The notes under the pieces were generated by a model that was given only the letters and a program-made list of their open reading frames with translations, had not been told where the DNA came from and ran no database searches. From assembly GCF_016412875.1 (NCBI RefSeq), contig NZ_JAEKPD010000007.1, forward strand, positions 124,001-188,000: DNA of 64,000 nucleotides. Reading direction: 5' to 3'. The position numbers were made by a program, and so were the translations under genes. Within the stretch, counting starts at the first letter, position 1, and every line of letters starts with the position of its first letter. This DNA comes from Palleronia pontilimi (lineage in GTDB: Bacteria > Pseudomonadota > Alphaproteobacteria > Rhodobacterales > Rhodobacteraceae). Positions 25,179 through 34,183 of the stretch are shown here, in pieces.

Positions 25179-25682
25179 ATGTCGCTGACCGAGCAGTATT
25201 TCCAAACCGACGATTTGGATCCGATCGACATCGTCGAACATCTTGCCGAGTACCACGACTGGGAATTCGACCGGGTCGCCGAGGACCAGATCGCCATGAT
25301 GGTGCAGGGCCAATGGCGCAACTACTCGCTGACGCTGGCCTGGGCGCCGCAGGACGAAACGCTCCGGCTGATCTGCACCTTCGAGATGGAGCCGCCCCAG
25401 GATCGGCTGCAGTCGATCTACGAGGTGCTGAACGGCGCCAACGACAATGTCTGGGCGGGTGCTTTCACCTACTGGGCCGAGCCGCGGCTGATGGTCTATC
25501 GCTACGGGCTGGTGCTGGCGGGTGGCCAGATCGCGAGCCCCGAGCAGATCGACCGGATGATCGCGGCGGCCGTGGGCGCGGCCGAGCGGTTCTACCCGGC
25601 CTTCCAACTGGTGGGCTGGGGCGGACGCACCCCCGACGAGGCGCTTCAGGTCGCCATCGCCGAGGCTTACGGACGCGCCTAG
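25179..25682 (+). CDS. YbjN domain protein
   Basis: This cytoplasmic protein of 167 residues has a YbjN-type domain, a type III secretion-chaperone-like fold of unsettled role. Features include DPIDIVEHLAEYHDWEFDR, WRNYSLTLAW, and NVWAGAFTYW. The ATG at 25179 starts MSLTEQYFQTDD, typical for the order. Its stop overlaps the 3' end of the MFS gene by four bases on the opposite strand. Confidence 0.82.
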   Translation: MSLTEQYFQTDDLDPIDIVEHLAEYHDWEFDRVAEDQIAMMVQGQWRNYSLTLAWAPQDETLRLICTFEMEPPQDRLQSIYEVLNGANDNVWAGAFTYWAEPRLMVYRYGLVLAGGQIASPEQIDRMIAAAVGAAERFYPAFQLVGWGGRTPDEALQVAIAEAYGRA

Positions 25683-26917
25683 GCGTGCGCCGTCCCCTGG
25701 GCCTTGGCCGGGCGCGCATGTTCGGCCCTTAGCCACAGGGCAGCCAAGGCCGGGAACGCCGCGCTGCCCAGGAACAGCGCGGCGGGACCGAAGCTGTCTG
25801 AAACGATCCCGCCAAGGGCCGGGCCCAGAACGCTGCCGATCGCCGTGACGACAAGGGCGGCGGTGAAGCCCAGCGAGGGCAGGGCCGGAAAGATCCGCGC
25901 GCACCAGAAGGACAGCACGGCACTGACCATCATCACGTGGATTCCCTGCAGGCCCGCGGAGGCGACGAAGCCCCACCAGGTCCCCGGCGCCAGGACCACC
26001 AGCGCCAGCGATACCGCCCCCGACACCATCAGGGCGCGCAGCAGCCAGGTCTGGCCGACGCGGCGCGTCACGGATTCGGTCAGAAGGCCCGACAAGCCGA
26101 ACAGCCCGTAGGTCACGAAGATGGCGGCGGGGATGGCCTTGACCGGCAGGCCGGGCGGGCCGCCCCGGCTGCGCATGTGGTCCGCGGCGAAGGACAGGTA
26201 ATTGGCCGACACGATGCCGAAGACAAAGCCGACCACGTAAAGGGGGATCGCGTCGCGGCGCAGGACCGTCCGCCAGTCGATGGCGGTGTCGGCCGCGCGT
26301 TCGACTTGGCGCAGGGCCGCCCAGTTGCCGATCAGGACCAGCGCCGCGGCCACGGCGAAGCCAGCCCAGACGATGCGCCACGACAGGCCAAACAGCACCA
26401 TGCCCAATGCGCAGGTGCCAGCCAGCGCGATGCCGATGGCGGTGCCGCTGCTGATGCCCGACAGCGCCACCGGCTGCCATCCCGCCTGCACCTTGCGGCT
26501 GACCGCGTCGTTGAACGGGGTCCAGTCGAAGCCCGCGCTGGATGCCGCGAGACAAACGCCGAGCGCAAGGACCCATACGTTCGGAGCCAGGGCCACCAGC
26601 GCGATGCCCAGCGTCGCGCAGGTCAATCCCGTCAGCACGGGCGCTTCCGGACCTCGGCGCAGCAACAGGAGCTGGGCGAAGACCAGGCCCAGAAGGAACC
26701 CGAAGAAGCCGACGCTGGACACGATGCCGACCAGCGTCGTGGACAGGGCGAAGTCGTCTCGGAACTCGGGCACGAACAGACCGAACCCCATGCGGGCGGG
26801 GCCGAACGCGATGGCGGTCGCGGCGAAACCGGCGGCGGAAAGGCTTTTGAAATAGGTGATGGCGCGTCTCCGTTTCGCCCGAAACTCAGGGCGCGCCGGA
26901 CCGGATCCATGTCCCAC
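25679..26917 (-). CDS. MFS transporter, YbfB/YjiJ-like
   Basis: This twelve-helix major facilitator protein of 412 residues resembles the YbfB/YjiJ group by its first helix (FAATAIAFGPARMGFGLFVP) and overall layout. It has no visible soluble domain. It is divergent from the unknown gene at 27051, with two CtrA-type boxes between them. Together these two genes separate the YbjN gene from proC. The start 26917 gives a polar N-tail of about 20 residues; a shorter start at an internal codon is possible. Substrate unknown. Confidence 0.82.
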   Translation of the reverse strand: MGHGSGPARPEFRAKRRRAITYFKSLSAAGFAATAIAFGPARMGFGLFVPEFRDDFALSTTLVGIVSSVGFFGFLLGLVFAQLLLLRRGPEAPVLTGLTCATLGIALVALAPNVWVLALGVCLAASSAGFDWTPFNDAVSRKVQAGWQPVALSGISSGTAIGIALAGTCALGMVLFGLSWRIVWAGFAVAAALVLIGNWAALRQVERAADTAIDWRTVLRRDAIPLYVVGFVFGIVSANYLSFAADHMRSRGGPPGLPVKAIPAAIFVTYGLFGLSGLLTESVTRRVGQTWLLRALMVSGAVSLALVVLAPGTWWGFVASAGLQGIHVMMVSAVLSFWCARIFPALPSLGFTAALVVTAIGSVLGPALGGIVSDSFGPAALFLGSAAFPALAALWLRAEHARPAKAQGTAHA

Positions 26918-26969
26918 ACCATTTGTCGCAGGCCCGCAGCGCGCCCCCTCGGTCCGCGCAAATCGCCCG

Positions 26970-26995
26970 TTAACTTTTCGTTAACCTTTTGTTAA
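26970..26995 (+). promoter_or_regulatory. two overlapping CtrA-type boxes
   Basis: TTAA-CTTTTCG-TTAA-CCTTTTG-TTAA gives two perfect TTAA-N7-TTAA motifs sharing the middle half-site. This is the binding pattern of the alphaproteobacterial regulator CtrA. The element lies 55 bases before the gene at 27051 and 53 bases before the MFS start on the other strand, so it could control either or both. Confidence 0.65.
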
Positions 26996-27050
26996 GGTTT
27001 ACACCGGTTTCACCAAGACGCGCGGCCCGCGTCCGATGTAGCGGGTGTGC

Positions 27051-27443
27051 ATGGCATACGAAACGGAACTGGCGGCGATCCTGTGTTCGCTCATCCTGGG
27101 GGGTGAGGCCGAAGTCTCGCACCCCTATTCCGTGGGCTACGACCTGCACCGCATAAGGGTCGATTGCGAAACCGACACCCAAGTGGTCGAGGTCGGCAAG
27201 GACAAGCGCTCGTCGCTCGATTCGGTCCAGCAGGCCCTGTTCGCGTCCGAGCTGACGGGCAAGACGCCCATGGTCGTGATGATCGACACCGACGGGCGCG
27301 AAGGGCCCTTCGAGCTGCGGGTGCGCACGGTCGCGCAATCGCTCGGGGTGCCCTACCGGACATATACGCAGGACTACCTGATCCGCTGGAAGATGACCTC
27401 GTGGCTGCGCGAGATGGCACGCCCGGTCAAACCCAACTCTTGA
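27051..27443 (+). CDS. unknown small protein, possibly restriction-endonuclease-like fold
   Basis: I do not recognise a named family for this 130-residue protein. A helix with E6, then strands RVDCE and TQVVEVGK, give D38, E47 and K50. This spacing resembles the D...(E)xK core of PD-(D/E)XK nuclease-like proteins, although it reads ExxK instead of ExK. A long amphipathic helix (SSLDSVQQALFASELTG) follows, then a strand PMVVMIDTDG. There is no signal peptide or membrane segment. Tandem CtrA boxes upstream suggest cell-cycle or motility-type control. The nuclease idea is inference only. Confidence 0.7.
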   Translation: MAYETELAAILCSLILGGEAEVSHPYSVGYDLHRIRVDCETDTQVVEVGKDKRSSLDSVQQALFASELTGKTPMVVMIDTDGREGPFELRVRTVAQSLGVPYRTYTQDYLIRWKMTSWLREMARPVKPNS

Positions 27444-27493
27444 TTGCCGGGCGCGTGGCTGCATGTTTGCCTTAGGCAGACAGGGGGACGCGC

Positions 27494-28297
27494 ATGGATA
27501 TGGACGATCTGAAAGACCGGGGGCTGGTGCTTCTGGGCTGCGGCAAGATGGGCTCGGCCATGCTGGAAGGCTGGCTGGCGGGAGCGCTCGAGCCGCACCA
27601 TGTCTGGGTGCGCGATCCGAAACCGTCCGACTGGCTGCAGGGCCTCGACGGGCTGCACCTGAACCAAAGCCTGCCCGACGCCCCCGCCATGGTGCTGGTT
27701 GCCGTGAAGCCGCAGATGATGGACGACGCGCTGCCCGAATTGCGGGCGCTCGGCAACGGCAAGACCGTGTTCCTGTCGGTGGCCGCGGGCACGGCCATCG
27801 CGAAATACGAAGCGCTCCTGGGCGACGCGACGCCGGTGATCCGCGCCATGCCCAACACGCCCGCCGCGGTGGGCCGGGGCATCACCGCGCTGGTCGCCAA
27901 TGCCAAGGGCGCACCGTCGCTGCCGCTGGCCGAAAAGCTGCTACAGGCGGTGGGCCAGACCGTGCGGCTGGACAGCGAAGACCAAATGGACGCGGTGACG
28001 GCGGTGTCGGGCTCGGGGCCTGCCTACGTGTTTCACATGATCGAATGCCTGGCGCAGGCGGGCGAGGCGCAGGGCCTCGACGCCGAGCTGGCGCTTGCGC
28101 TGGCCAAGGCCACGGTCGGCGGCGCGGGTCACCTGGCCGAGAATTCCCCCAAGGATCCCGGGCAGTTGCGGGTCGACGTTACATCGCCCAACGGCACCAC
28201 CGAGGCGGGGCTGAAGGTGCTGATGGCGGACCTGCCGGACCTGGTGAAGCGGACCGTGGCCGCGGCGGCTGATCGGTCGCGGGAACTCAAGGGATGA
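27494..28297 (+). CDS. proC: pyrroline-5-carboxylate reductase
   Basis: ProC carries out the last step of proline synthesis, reducing pyrroline-5-carboxylate with NAD(P)H. The 267-residue protein has the N-terminal dinucleotide motif LLGCGKMGSAM, the MPNTPAAVGRGITAL segment and the signature VSGSGPAYVFHMIE, then VTSPNGTTEAGL. The next gene starts within its stop codon (ATGA overlap). It heads a three-gene operon with the CsaA-like and dehydrogenase genes. Confidence 0.95.
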   Translation: MDMDDLKDRGLVLLGCGKMGSAMLEGWLAGALEPHHVWVRDPKPSDWLQGLDGLHLNQSLPDAPAMVLVAVKPQMMDDALPELRALGNGKTVFLSVAAGTAIAKYEALLGDATPVIRAMPNTPAAVGRGITALVANAKGAPSLPLAEKLLQAVGQTVRLDSEDQMDAVTAVSGSGPAYVFHMIECLAQAGEAQGLDAELALALAKATVGGAGHLAENSPKDPGQLRVDVTSPNGTTEAGLKVLMADLPDLVKRTVAAAADRSRELKG

Positions 28298-28629
28298 CAG
28301 TTACTTACGACGACTTCTTAAAGCTGGACATCAGGGTCGGCACCGTCACCCGCGCCGAGCCGTTCCCCGAGGCGCGCAAGCCCGCCATCAAGCTCTGGGT
28401 CGATTTCGGCGGCGATCTGGGCGAGCGGCGCAGCTCGGCCCAGGTCACCGCGCATTACACGCCCGACGCGCTGGTGGGCCGACAGGTGCTGGCGGTGGTG
28501 AACTTCCCGCCGCGACAGATCGGCCCGGTGAAATCCGAGGTGCTGGTGCTGGGCCTGCCCGACCCGGATGGCGAGGTCGTGCTGATCGCGCCAGACCAGC
28601 GCGTGCCGGACGGGGGGCGGATGCATTGA
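28294..28629 (+). CDS. csaA: tRNA-binding (CsaA-like) protein
   Basis: This 111-residue protein consists of a single tRNA-binding OB-fold domain as in CsaA and the C-terminus of MetRS. Visible pieces are LDIRVGTVTRAEPFPEARKP, NFPPRQIGPVKSEVLVLGL, and a C-terminal VVLIAPDQ. CsaA has been described as a tRNA-binding protein with chaperone-like activity in Bacillus. It overlaps proC by four bases and the next gene by four bases. Confidence 0.88.
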   Translation: MTVTYDDFLKLDIRVGTVTRAEPFPEARKPAIKLWVDFGGDLGERRSSAQVTAHYTPDALVGRQVLAVVNFPPRQIGPVKSEVLVLGLPDPDGEVVLIAPDQRVPDGGRMH

Positions 28630-29570
28630 AGACGCTTTTCGTCAGCCGCTGGGTGCCCGACCAGACCTTCGCCGCGTTGCGCGAGATCTACGACGTCACG
28701 CACGAGGACAAGCCGCTGAGCGCCGCCGAGGCGCGCCACCGGATGGCCGACTACGACGCGATGCTCTGCTGCATCGGCGACGACCTGTCCGAAGACGCGT
28801 TCGAGGGCGATCCGCGCTGCGGGCTGATCGCCAATTACGGCGTCGGCTACAACCACATCGCCGTCGAGGCCGCGCGCGCCAAGGGCGTCGCCGTGACCAA
28901 CACGCCGGGCGCCGTGACCGACGGGACGGCCGACATCGCCCTGACGCTGATCCTGGCGGCCCGCCGCCGCGCGGGCGAGGGCGAGCGCCGCCTGCGCGCG
29001 GGCGACTGGGACGGCTGGCATCCGGGCGACCTGCTGGGCGGGCACGTCACGGGCGCGCATCTGGGCGTAGTCGGCATGGGCCGCATTGGCCGCGCCATCG
29101 CCGCGCGGTGCCACCACGGCTTCGGCATGGAGGTGTCGTTCTTCAACCGCTCGCGGGTCGATGACCTGGATTTCCCGGCGCGGCAGGTTGACGACCTGCG
29201 AAAACTGGCCGCGGCGGTCGACATTCTTGTCCTGGCCGTCCCGGCCTCGCCCGAGACGCATCACATGATCGACGCGCAGGTGCTGGCGGCCATGCGGCCC
29301 GACGCGCATCTGGTCAACATCGCGCGCGGCGACGTGGTGGACGAGACGGCGCTGATCGCGGCCCTGCAGGATGGCACCATCGCGGGCGCGGGGCTGGACG
29401 TCTACGAGCACGAGCCGCACGTGCCCGACGCGCTGAAGGCGATGGAAAACGTGGTGCTGCTGCCGCATATGGGCACGTCGGTGATGGATGTGCGGGTGCT
29501 GATGGGCGAGGTGATCCTGGAAGACCTGCGCGCCTTCGCGAAGGACGCGCCGCTGCCGCACCAGCTTTAG
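28626..29570 (+). CDS. D-2-hydroxyacid dehydrogenase (glyoxylate/hydroxypyruvate reductase type)
   Basis: This NAD(P)-dependent D-isomer 2-hydroxyacid dehydrogenase has 314 residues. The Rossmann motif GVVGMGRIGRA is central. The catalytic triad is seen as Arg in NIARGDVVDE, Glu in DVYEHEP and His in LLPHMGT. The N-terminal NYGVGYNHI is typical of D-glycerate dehydrogenase/glyoxylate reductase. The TTG at 28626 overlaps the previous stop and gives MKTLFVSRW. The 3' end meets tdk stop-to-stop with a four-base overlap. Confidence 0.88.
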   Translation: MKTLFVSRWVPDQTFAALREIYDVTHEDKPLSAAEARHRMADYDAMLCCIGDDLSEDAFEGDPRCGLIANYGVGYNHIAVEAARAKGVAVTNTPGAVTDGTADIALTLILAARRRAGEGERRLRAGDWDGWHPGDLLGGHVTGAHLGVVGMGRIGRAIAARCHHGFGMEVSFFNRSRVDDLDFPARQVDDLRKLAAAVDILVLAVPASPETHHMIDAQVLAAMRPDAHLVNIARGDVVDETALIAALQDGTIAGAGLDVYEHEPHVPDALKAMENVVLLPHMGTSVMDVRVLMGEVILEDLRAFAKDAPLPHQL

Positions 29571-30157
29571 ACCGGGCTGGCCCCGTTCATGGCATCGCGC
29601 CAGTGGCGGCGGCAGAGCGACACGTAGGTCTCGTTCCCGCCCACCTGCACCTGCGCGCCTTGGGTCAGCACCCGGCCCTCGGCGTCGCGCCGCACCACCA
29701 TGGTGGCCTTGCGCCCGCAATGGCAGATCGTGCGCACCTCGCGCAGGTCGTCGGCCCAGGCCAGAAGCGCGGCCGAGGCCGGGAACAGCCGCCCCTGGAA
29801 GTCCACGCGCAGCCCGTAGCACATGACGGGCACGCCCAGGTCGTCGGTCACGCGGGCCAGCTGCCAGACCTGATCGGGCGTCAGGAACTGCGCCTCGTCC
29901 ACGAAAATGCAAGCGATGTCAGCGTCTTGCAGCCACATCTTCGCGCGGTCGAACAAATCGTCCCCGGGCCCGCAGGTGTCGGCCTCGGCCGAGATGCCGA
30001 TGCGGCTGCCGATCCGGCCATCGCCCGCGCGGTTGTCGGTGCGGGTCGTCAGCAGGCGGGTTTCCATGCCGCGTTCGCGGTAGTTGTGCGACGCCTGCAA
30101 AAGCAGCGTCGATTTGCCCGCGTTCATGGTGGAATAGTGGAAATAGAGCTTGGCCAT
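29567..30157 (-). CDS. tdk: thymidine kinase
   Basis: This type II thymidine kinase of 196 residues phosphorylates thymidine in pyrimidine salvage. The P-loop STMNAGKSTLLLQ, the DEAQFLT box, and the zinc-binding CHCGRKA with a C-terminal CRRHW are present. I use the ATG at 30157 (MAKLYFHYS), which begins the first strand. A longer frame to 30193 adds 12 residues without support. Confidence 0.95.
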   Translation of the reverse strand: MAKLYFHYSTMNAGKSTLLLQASHNYRERGMETRLLTTRTDNRAGDGRIGSRIGISAEADTCGPGDDLFDRAKMWLQDADIACIFVDEAQFLTPDQVWQLARVTDDLGVPVMCYGLRVDFQGRLFPASAALLAWADDLREVRTICHCGRKATMVVRRDAEGRVLTQGAQVQVGGNETYVSLCRRHWRDAMNGASPV

Positions 30158-30200
30158 GGCGCCGGAATTAGCGCCATGGCCGGACCGCTTCAACCGCGGA

Positions 30201-30695
30201 TCAGTTCGGCAGCAGCACCGTGTCGATCACGTGGATCACGCCGTTCGTGGCCATGATATCGGCGGTCGTGACCGCCGCGTCGTTGACCAGCACGCCGTTG
30301 GTGCCGTCGATGGTCACGGTCTGGCCCTGCACGGTCGCCACGGCCGCGCGCTGACCGGCCAGCTGGTCCGAGGTCACGGCGCCGGGCACCACGTGGTAGG
30401 TCAGCACCTTTACCAGCTGGTCCTTGTTCTCGGGCAGAAGCAAATTGTCGACCGTGCCCGCGGGCAGGGCCGCGAAGGCGGCGTTGGTCGGCGCGAACAC
30501 GGTGAAGGGGCCGGGGCCCTGCAGCGTGCCGACCAGGTCGGCGGCGTCCAGGGCGGCCACGAGGGTCGAGAAATCGGGGTTCGCCGACGCGACATCGACG
30601 ATGTCATCGCCGCCGGCGGTGGTCACGCAGGCGGACAGGCCGAAGGCGGCGACGGTGCCGAGCGCGAGCGTTTTCAGGGTCTGACGTCTGTTCAT
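30201..30695 (-). CDS. fasciclin domain lipoprotein
   Basis: This exported protein of 164 residues has one fasciclin (FAS1) domain, an adhesion-type fold. The N-terminus carries a twin-arginine-like NRRQTLK motif and a lipobox-like LSAC, so a lipoprotein is likely. FAS1 motifs are FTVFAPTNAAFAALP and HVVPG, and a final GVIHVIDTVLLP. It stands alone between tdk and carB. Confidence 0.9.
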   Translation of the reverse strand: MNRRQTLKTLALGTVAAFGLSACVTTAGGDDIVDVASANPDFSTLVAALDAADLVGTLQGPGPFTVFAPTNAAFAALPAGTVDNLLLPENKDQLVKVLTYHVVPGAVTSDQLAGQRAAVATVQGQTVTIDGTNGVLVNDAAVTTADIMATNGVIHVIDTVLLPN

Positions 30696-30832
30696 GGTGC
30701 ATCCTTTCGAGTTGAAAAGGCGCGCCTTCTATCTCCCGGCACGCAACGTGACGCTAGGTAAACTGGTCACGGGCAGGGTCGAACGGACCCACGGGATTGT
30801 CATGAATGTTACAGCGACCCCGTATCACAGGG

Positions 30833-33800
30833 TCACTGGAGCGATCGCACCTCGATATCGCCGTGGACCCGCGCGCGCATGGCCTGGGCGGCCGCGTGGC
30901 AGCCCGCAAGCGTCGTGTAATAAGGGATTCTGTCCATCAGCGCGACGTTGCGCATGGACCGGCTATCTTCCACGGCCTGCGCACCTTCGGTGGTGTTCAT
31001 GACCAGCGAGATTCCGCCGTCCTTCATCACGTCGACGATGGTGCGACCGCCCTCATAGACCTTGTTGACCACGTTCGACGCGATCCCGGCCTCCTTCAGG
31101 AAGGCCGCGGTGCCGCGCGTGGCGGTGATCGTCAGGCCCAGGTCGGTCAGGATGCGGGCGGTGTCCAGAAGCTGGTCGGTCTTGTCGGCCTCCTTGATCG
31201 ACAGGAAGGCGCAGCCGTCGGTGGGCAGGTGCACGCCCGCGCCCATCTGCGCCTTCAGGAAGGCGGTGGGGAAGTCGCGGTCCCAGCCCATCACCTCGCC
31301 GGTCGAGCGCATTTCGGGGCCGAGCAGCGTGTCGACGCCGGGGAAGCGCGCGAAGGGCAGCACCGATTCCTTGACCGAGAACCACGGCATCGCCGGGTTG
31401 GCCAGGGTCAGCGGATCGGCGATGGGCACGGTTTCGCCCGGGCCCGTACCATCGGGGTAGGGGTCGCGGTGCGGGAAATCGCTGAGCTTTTCGCCCGCCA
31501 TCAGCCGCGCCGCGATGGACGCGATAGCTGAGTCAGTGGCCTTGGCGACGAAGGGCACGGTGCGCGACGCGCGGGGGTTCACTTCCAGCACGAAGATCTC
31601 GCCGTCCTTGATGGCGAATTGCACGTTCATCAGGCCCACGACGCCCAGTTTCAGGGCCATGGCCTTGGTCTGGCGCTCCATCTCGGCGATGGTCTCGGCC
31701 GCCAGCGTGTAGGGCGGCAGCGAGCACGCGCTGTCGCCGGAATGCACGCCCGCCTCTTCGATATGCTGCATGACGCCTGCCACGTGGACGTCCGTGCCGT
31801 CGCTCAGGCAATCCACGTCCACCTCGACCGCGCCGGTCAGGTAGCTGTCCAGCAGCACCGGGTTCTTGCCCGACACGTTCACCGCGTCGCGGATGTAGCG
31901 GGCCAGGTGGTCGTCGTCGCGCACGATTTCCATGGCGCGGCCGCCCAGCACGTAGGACGGGCGGATCACCAGCGGATAGCCCACCTGGGCCGCGATGGCC
32001 TTCGCTTCCTCGTCCGAGCGGGCCAGCCCGTTGGTCGGCTGGCGCAGCCCGAGCTCGTGCAGCATGGCCTGGAACCGCTCGCGGTCCTCGGCCAGGTCGA
32101 TGGCGTCGGGCGACGTGCCGAGGATCGGGATATTCGCGTCCTGCAAGGCATTGGCCAGCTTCAGCGGGGTCTGGCCGCCGAACTGCACGATGACGCCGTG
32201 CAGCGTGCCATTGTCCTGTTCGACGCGCAGGATTTCCATGACGTGCTCAAAGGTCAGCGGCTCGAAATAAAGCCGGTCCGAGGTGTCGTAATCGGTGCTG
32301 ACCGTCTCGGGGTTGCAGTTGACCATGATCGTCTCGTAGCCCGCGTCGGTCAGCGCGAAACAGGCGTGACAGCAGCAATAGTCGAACTCAATCCCCTGGC
32401 CGATCCGGTTGGGGCCACCGCCCAGGATCACGACCTTCTTGGCGTCGGTGGGGCGCGATTCGCATTCCACGTCGCCCATGACGGGATGCTCGTAGGTCGA
32501 ATACATGTAGGGCGTCTGCGCCTCGAACTCGGCGGCGCAGGTGTCGATGCGCTTGAAGACGGCGTGGACGCCCAGGTTGCGGCGCGCGCGGCGGACGTTT
32601 TCCTCGTCGCGGCCCGTCAGCGTGGCCAGCCGCGCGTCGGTGAAGCCCATCATCTTCAGCGCGCGCAGACCGTCCTCGTCCGTGGGCAGCCCACCGGCCT
32701 TCACCCGCGCCTCGGTGTCGACGATCTCGCGGATGCGGGCCAGGAACCACGGATCGAAATGGGTCACGGCATTGATGTCGTCGTCGGGCAGGCCGTGGCG
32801 CATGGCCTGGGCGATGACGCGGATGCGGTCGGGGGTCTGCTGGCTGAGCGCCGCCATGATCGACGCGCGGTCGGGCGCGCCGTCGATATGGATGTCATCG
32901 AGGCCGGTCAGCCCCGATTCCATGGACGCCAGCGCCTTTTGCAGCGATTCGTGGAAGCTGCGGCCGATGGCCATGGCCTCGCCCACGGATTTCATGGCGG
33001 TGGTCAGGTCGGGGGTCGCGCCGGGGAATTTCTCGAACGCGAATTTCGGGATCTTGGTGACCACGTAGTCGATGCTCGGCTCGAAGGACGCGGGCGTCAC
33101 GCCGGTGATGTCGTTGTCGAGCTCGTCCAGCAGGTAGCCCACGGCCAGCTTGGCGGCGATCTTGGCGATGGGAAACCCGGTGGCCTTGGACGCCAGCGCC
33201 GACGAGCGCGACACCCGCGGGTTCATCTCGATCACCACCATGCGGCCGTCGGCGGGGTTCACGGCCCATTGCACGTTGGATCCGCCCGTCTCGACCCCGA
33301 TTTCGCGCAGCACGGCGATGCTGGCCGAGCGCATCATCTGGTATTCCTTGTCCGTCAGCGTCAGCGCCGGGGCCACGGTGATGCTGTCGCCGGTATGCAC
33401 GCCCATGGGGTCGATGTTTTCGATGGCGCAGACGATGATGGCGTTGTCGGCGCGGTCGCGCACGACTTCCATCTCGAATTCCTTCCAGCCCAGCAGCGAC
33501 TCGTCGATCAGGATCTGGCTGACCGGCGACGCGTCCAGACCGCCCTTGCAGATCCGCGCGTAGTCGTCGCGGTTATAGGCCACGCCGCCGCCGGTGCCGC
33601 CCAGCGTGAAGGCGGGGCGGATGATCGCGGGCAGGCCCACGTGTTCCAGCGCGGCCATGCATTCGTCCATGGTGTTGGCGATGGTGGCTTTCGGGTTTTC
33701 CAGCCCCAGCCGGTCCATCGCCTCGCGGAAGAGCTTGCGGTCCTCGGCCATCTGGATCGCCTCGCGGCGCGCGCCGATCATCTCGACCCCGTGCTCGGCC

Positions 33801-34123
33801 AGCACGCCCATTTCCTCCAGCGCCAGGGCGGTGTTCAGCCCGGTCTGCCCGCCCATGGTGGGCAGCAGCGCGTCGGGCTTTTCCTTGGCGATGATCTTGG
33901 CGACGATTTCGGGGGTGATCGGCTCGATATAGGTGGCGTCGGCCAGGCCCGGATCGGTCATGATCGTCGCCGGGTTCGAGTTCACCAGGATCACCCGGTA
34001 GCCTTCTTCGCGCAGCGCCTTGCAGGCTTGCGCGCCCGAGTAGTCGAATTCGCAGGCCTGCCCGATGACGATGGGCCCCGCGCCGATGATCATGATGGAC
34101 TGGATATCGGTGCGTTTGGGCAT
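30833..34123 (-). CDS. carB: carbamoyl-phosphate synthase large chain
   Basis: CarB makes carbamoyl phosphate from bicarbonate, ATP and ammonia supplied by CarA, for pyrimidine and arginine synthesis. The 1096-residue protein has two tandem ATP-grasp halves ([17 protein letters not shown] near the N-terminus, [17 protein letters not shown] in the middle) and a C-terminal MGS-like regulatory domain (FLSIKEADK ... [18 protein letters not shown]). A GAGGAG ribosome site precedes the ATG. carA is not in the window. Confidence 0.98.
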   Translation of the reverse strand: MPKRTDIQSIMIIGAGPIVIGQACEFDYSGAQACKALREEGYRVILVNSNPATIMTDPGLADATYIEPITPEIVAKIIAKEKPDALLPTMGGQTGLNTALALEEMGVLAEHGVEMIGARREAIQMAEDRKLFREAMDRLGLENPKATIANTMDECMAALEHVGLPAIIRPAFTLGGTGGGVAYNRDDYARICKGGLDASPVSQILIDESLLGWKEFEMEVVRDRADNAIIVCAIENIDPMGVHTGDSITVAPALTLTDKEYQMMRSASIAVLREIGVETGGSNVQWAVNPADGRMVVIEMNPRVSRSSALASKATGFPIAKIAAKLAVGYLLDELDNDITGVTPASFEPSIDYVVTKIPKFAFEKFPGATPDLTTAMKSVGEAMAIGRSFHESLQKALASMESGLTGLDDIHIDGAPDRASIMAALSQQTPDRIRVIAQAMRHGLPDDDINAVTHFDPWFLARIREIVDTEARVKAGGLPTDEDGLRALKMMGFTDARLATLTGRDEENVRRARRNLGVHAVFKRIDTCAAEFEAQTPYMYSTYEHPVMGDVECESRPTDAKKVVILGGGPNRIGQGIEFDYCCCHACFALTDAGYETIMVNCNPETVSTDYDTSDRLYFEPLTFEHVMEILRVEQDNGTLHGVIVQFGGQTPLKLANALQDANIPILGTSPDAIDLAEDRERFQAMLHELGLRQPTNGLARSDEEAKAIAAQVGYPLVIRPSYVLGGRAMEIVRDDDHLARYIRDAVNVSGKNPVLLDSYLTGAVEVDVDCLSDGTDVHVAGVMQHIEEAGVHSGDSACSLPPYTLAAETIAEMERQTKAMALKLGVVGLMNVQFAIKDGEIFVLEVNPRASRTVPFVAKATDSAIASIAARLMAGEKLSDFPHRDPYPDGTGPGETVPIADPLTLANPAMPWFSVKESVLPFARFPGVDTLLGPEMRSTGEVMGWDRDFPTAFLKAQMGAGVHLPTDGCAFLSIKEADKTDQLLDTARILTDLGLTITATRGTAAFLKEAGIASNVVNKVYEGGRTIVDVMKDGGISLVMNTTEGAQAVEDSRSMRNVALMDRIPYYTTLAGCHAAAQAMRARVHGDIEVRSLQ

Positions 34124-34152
34124 GGCGCAGCTCCTCGGGCAAATCGTCCGGG

Positions 34153-34180
34153 GTTATAGCCATGGGCCGAAGGGGCGCAA
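34153..34180 (-). promoter_or_regulatory. probable carB promoter
   Basis: On the reverse strand TTGCGC (34180-34175) and TATAAC (34158-34153) are 16 bases apart, about 30 bases before the carB ATG. This lies just after the stop of the upstream glycosyltransferase gene. Confidence 0.55.
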
Positions 34181-34183
34181 GCG

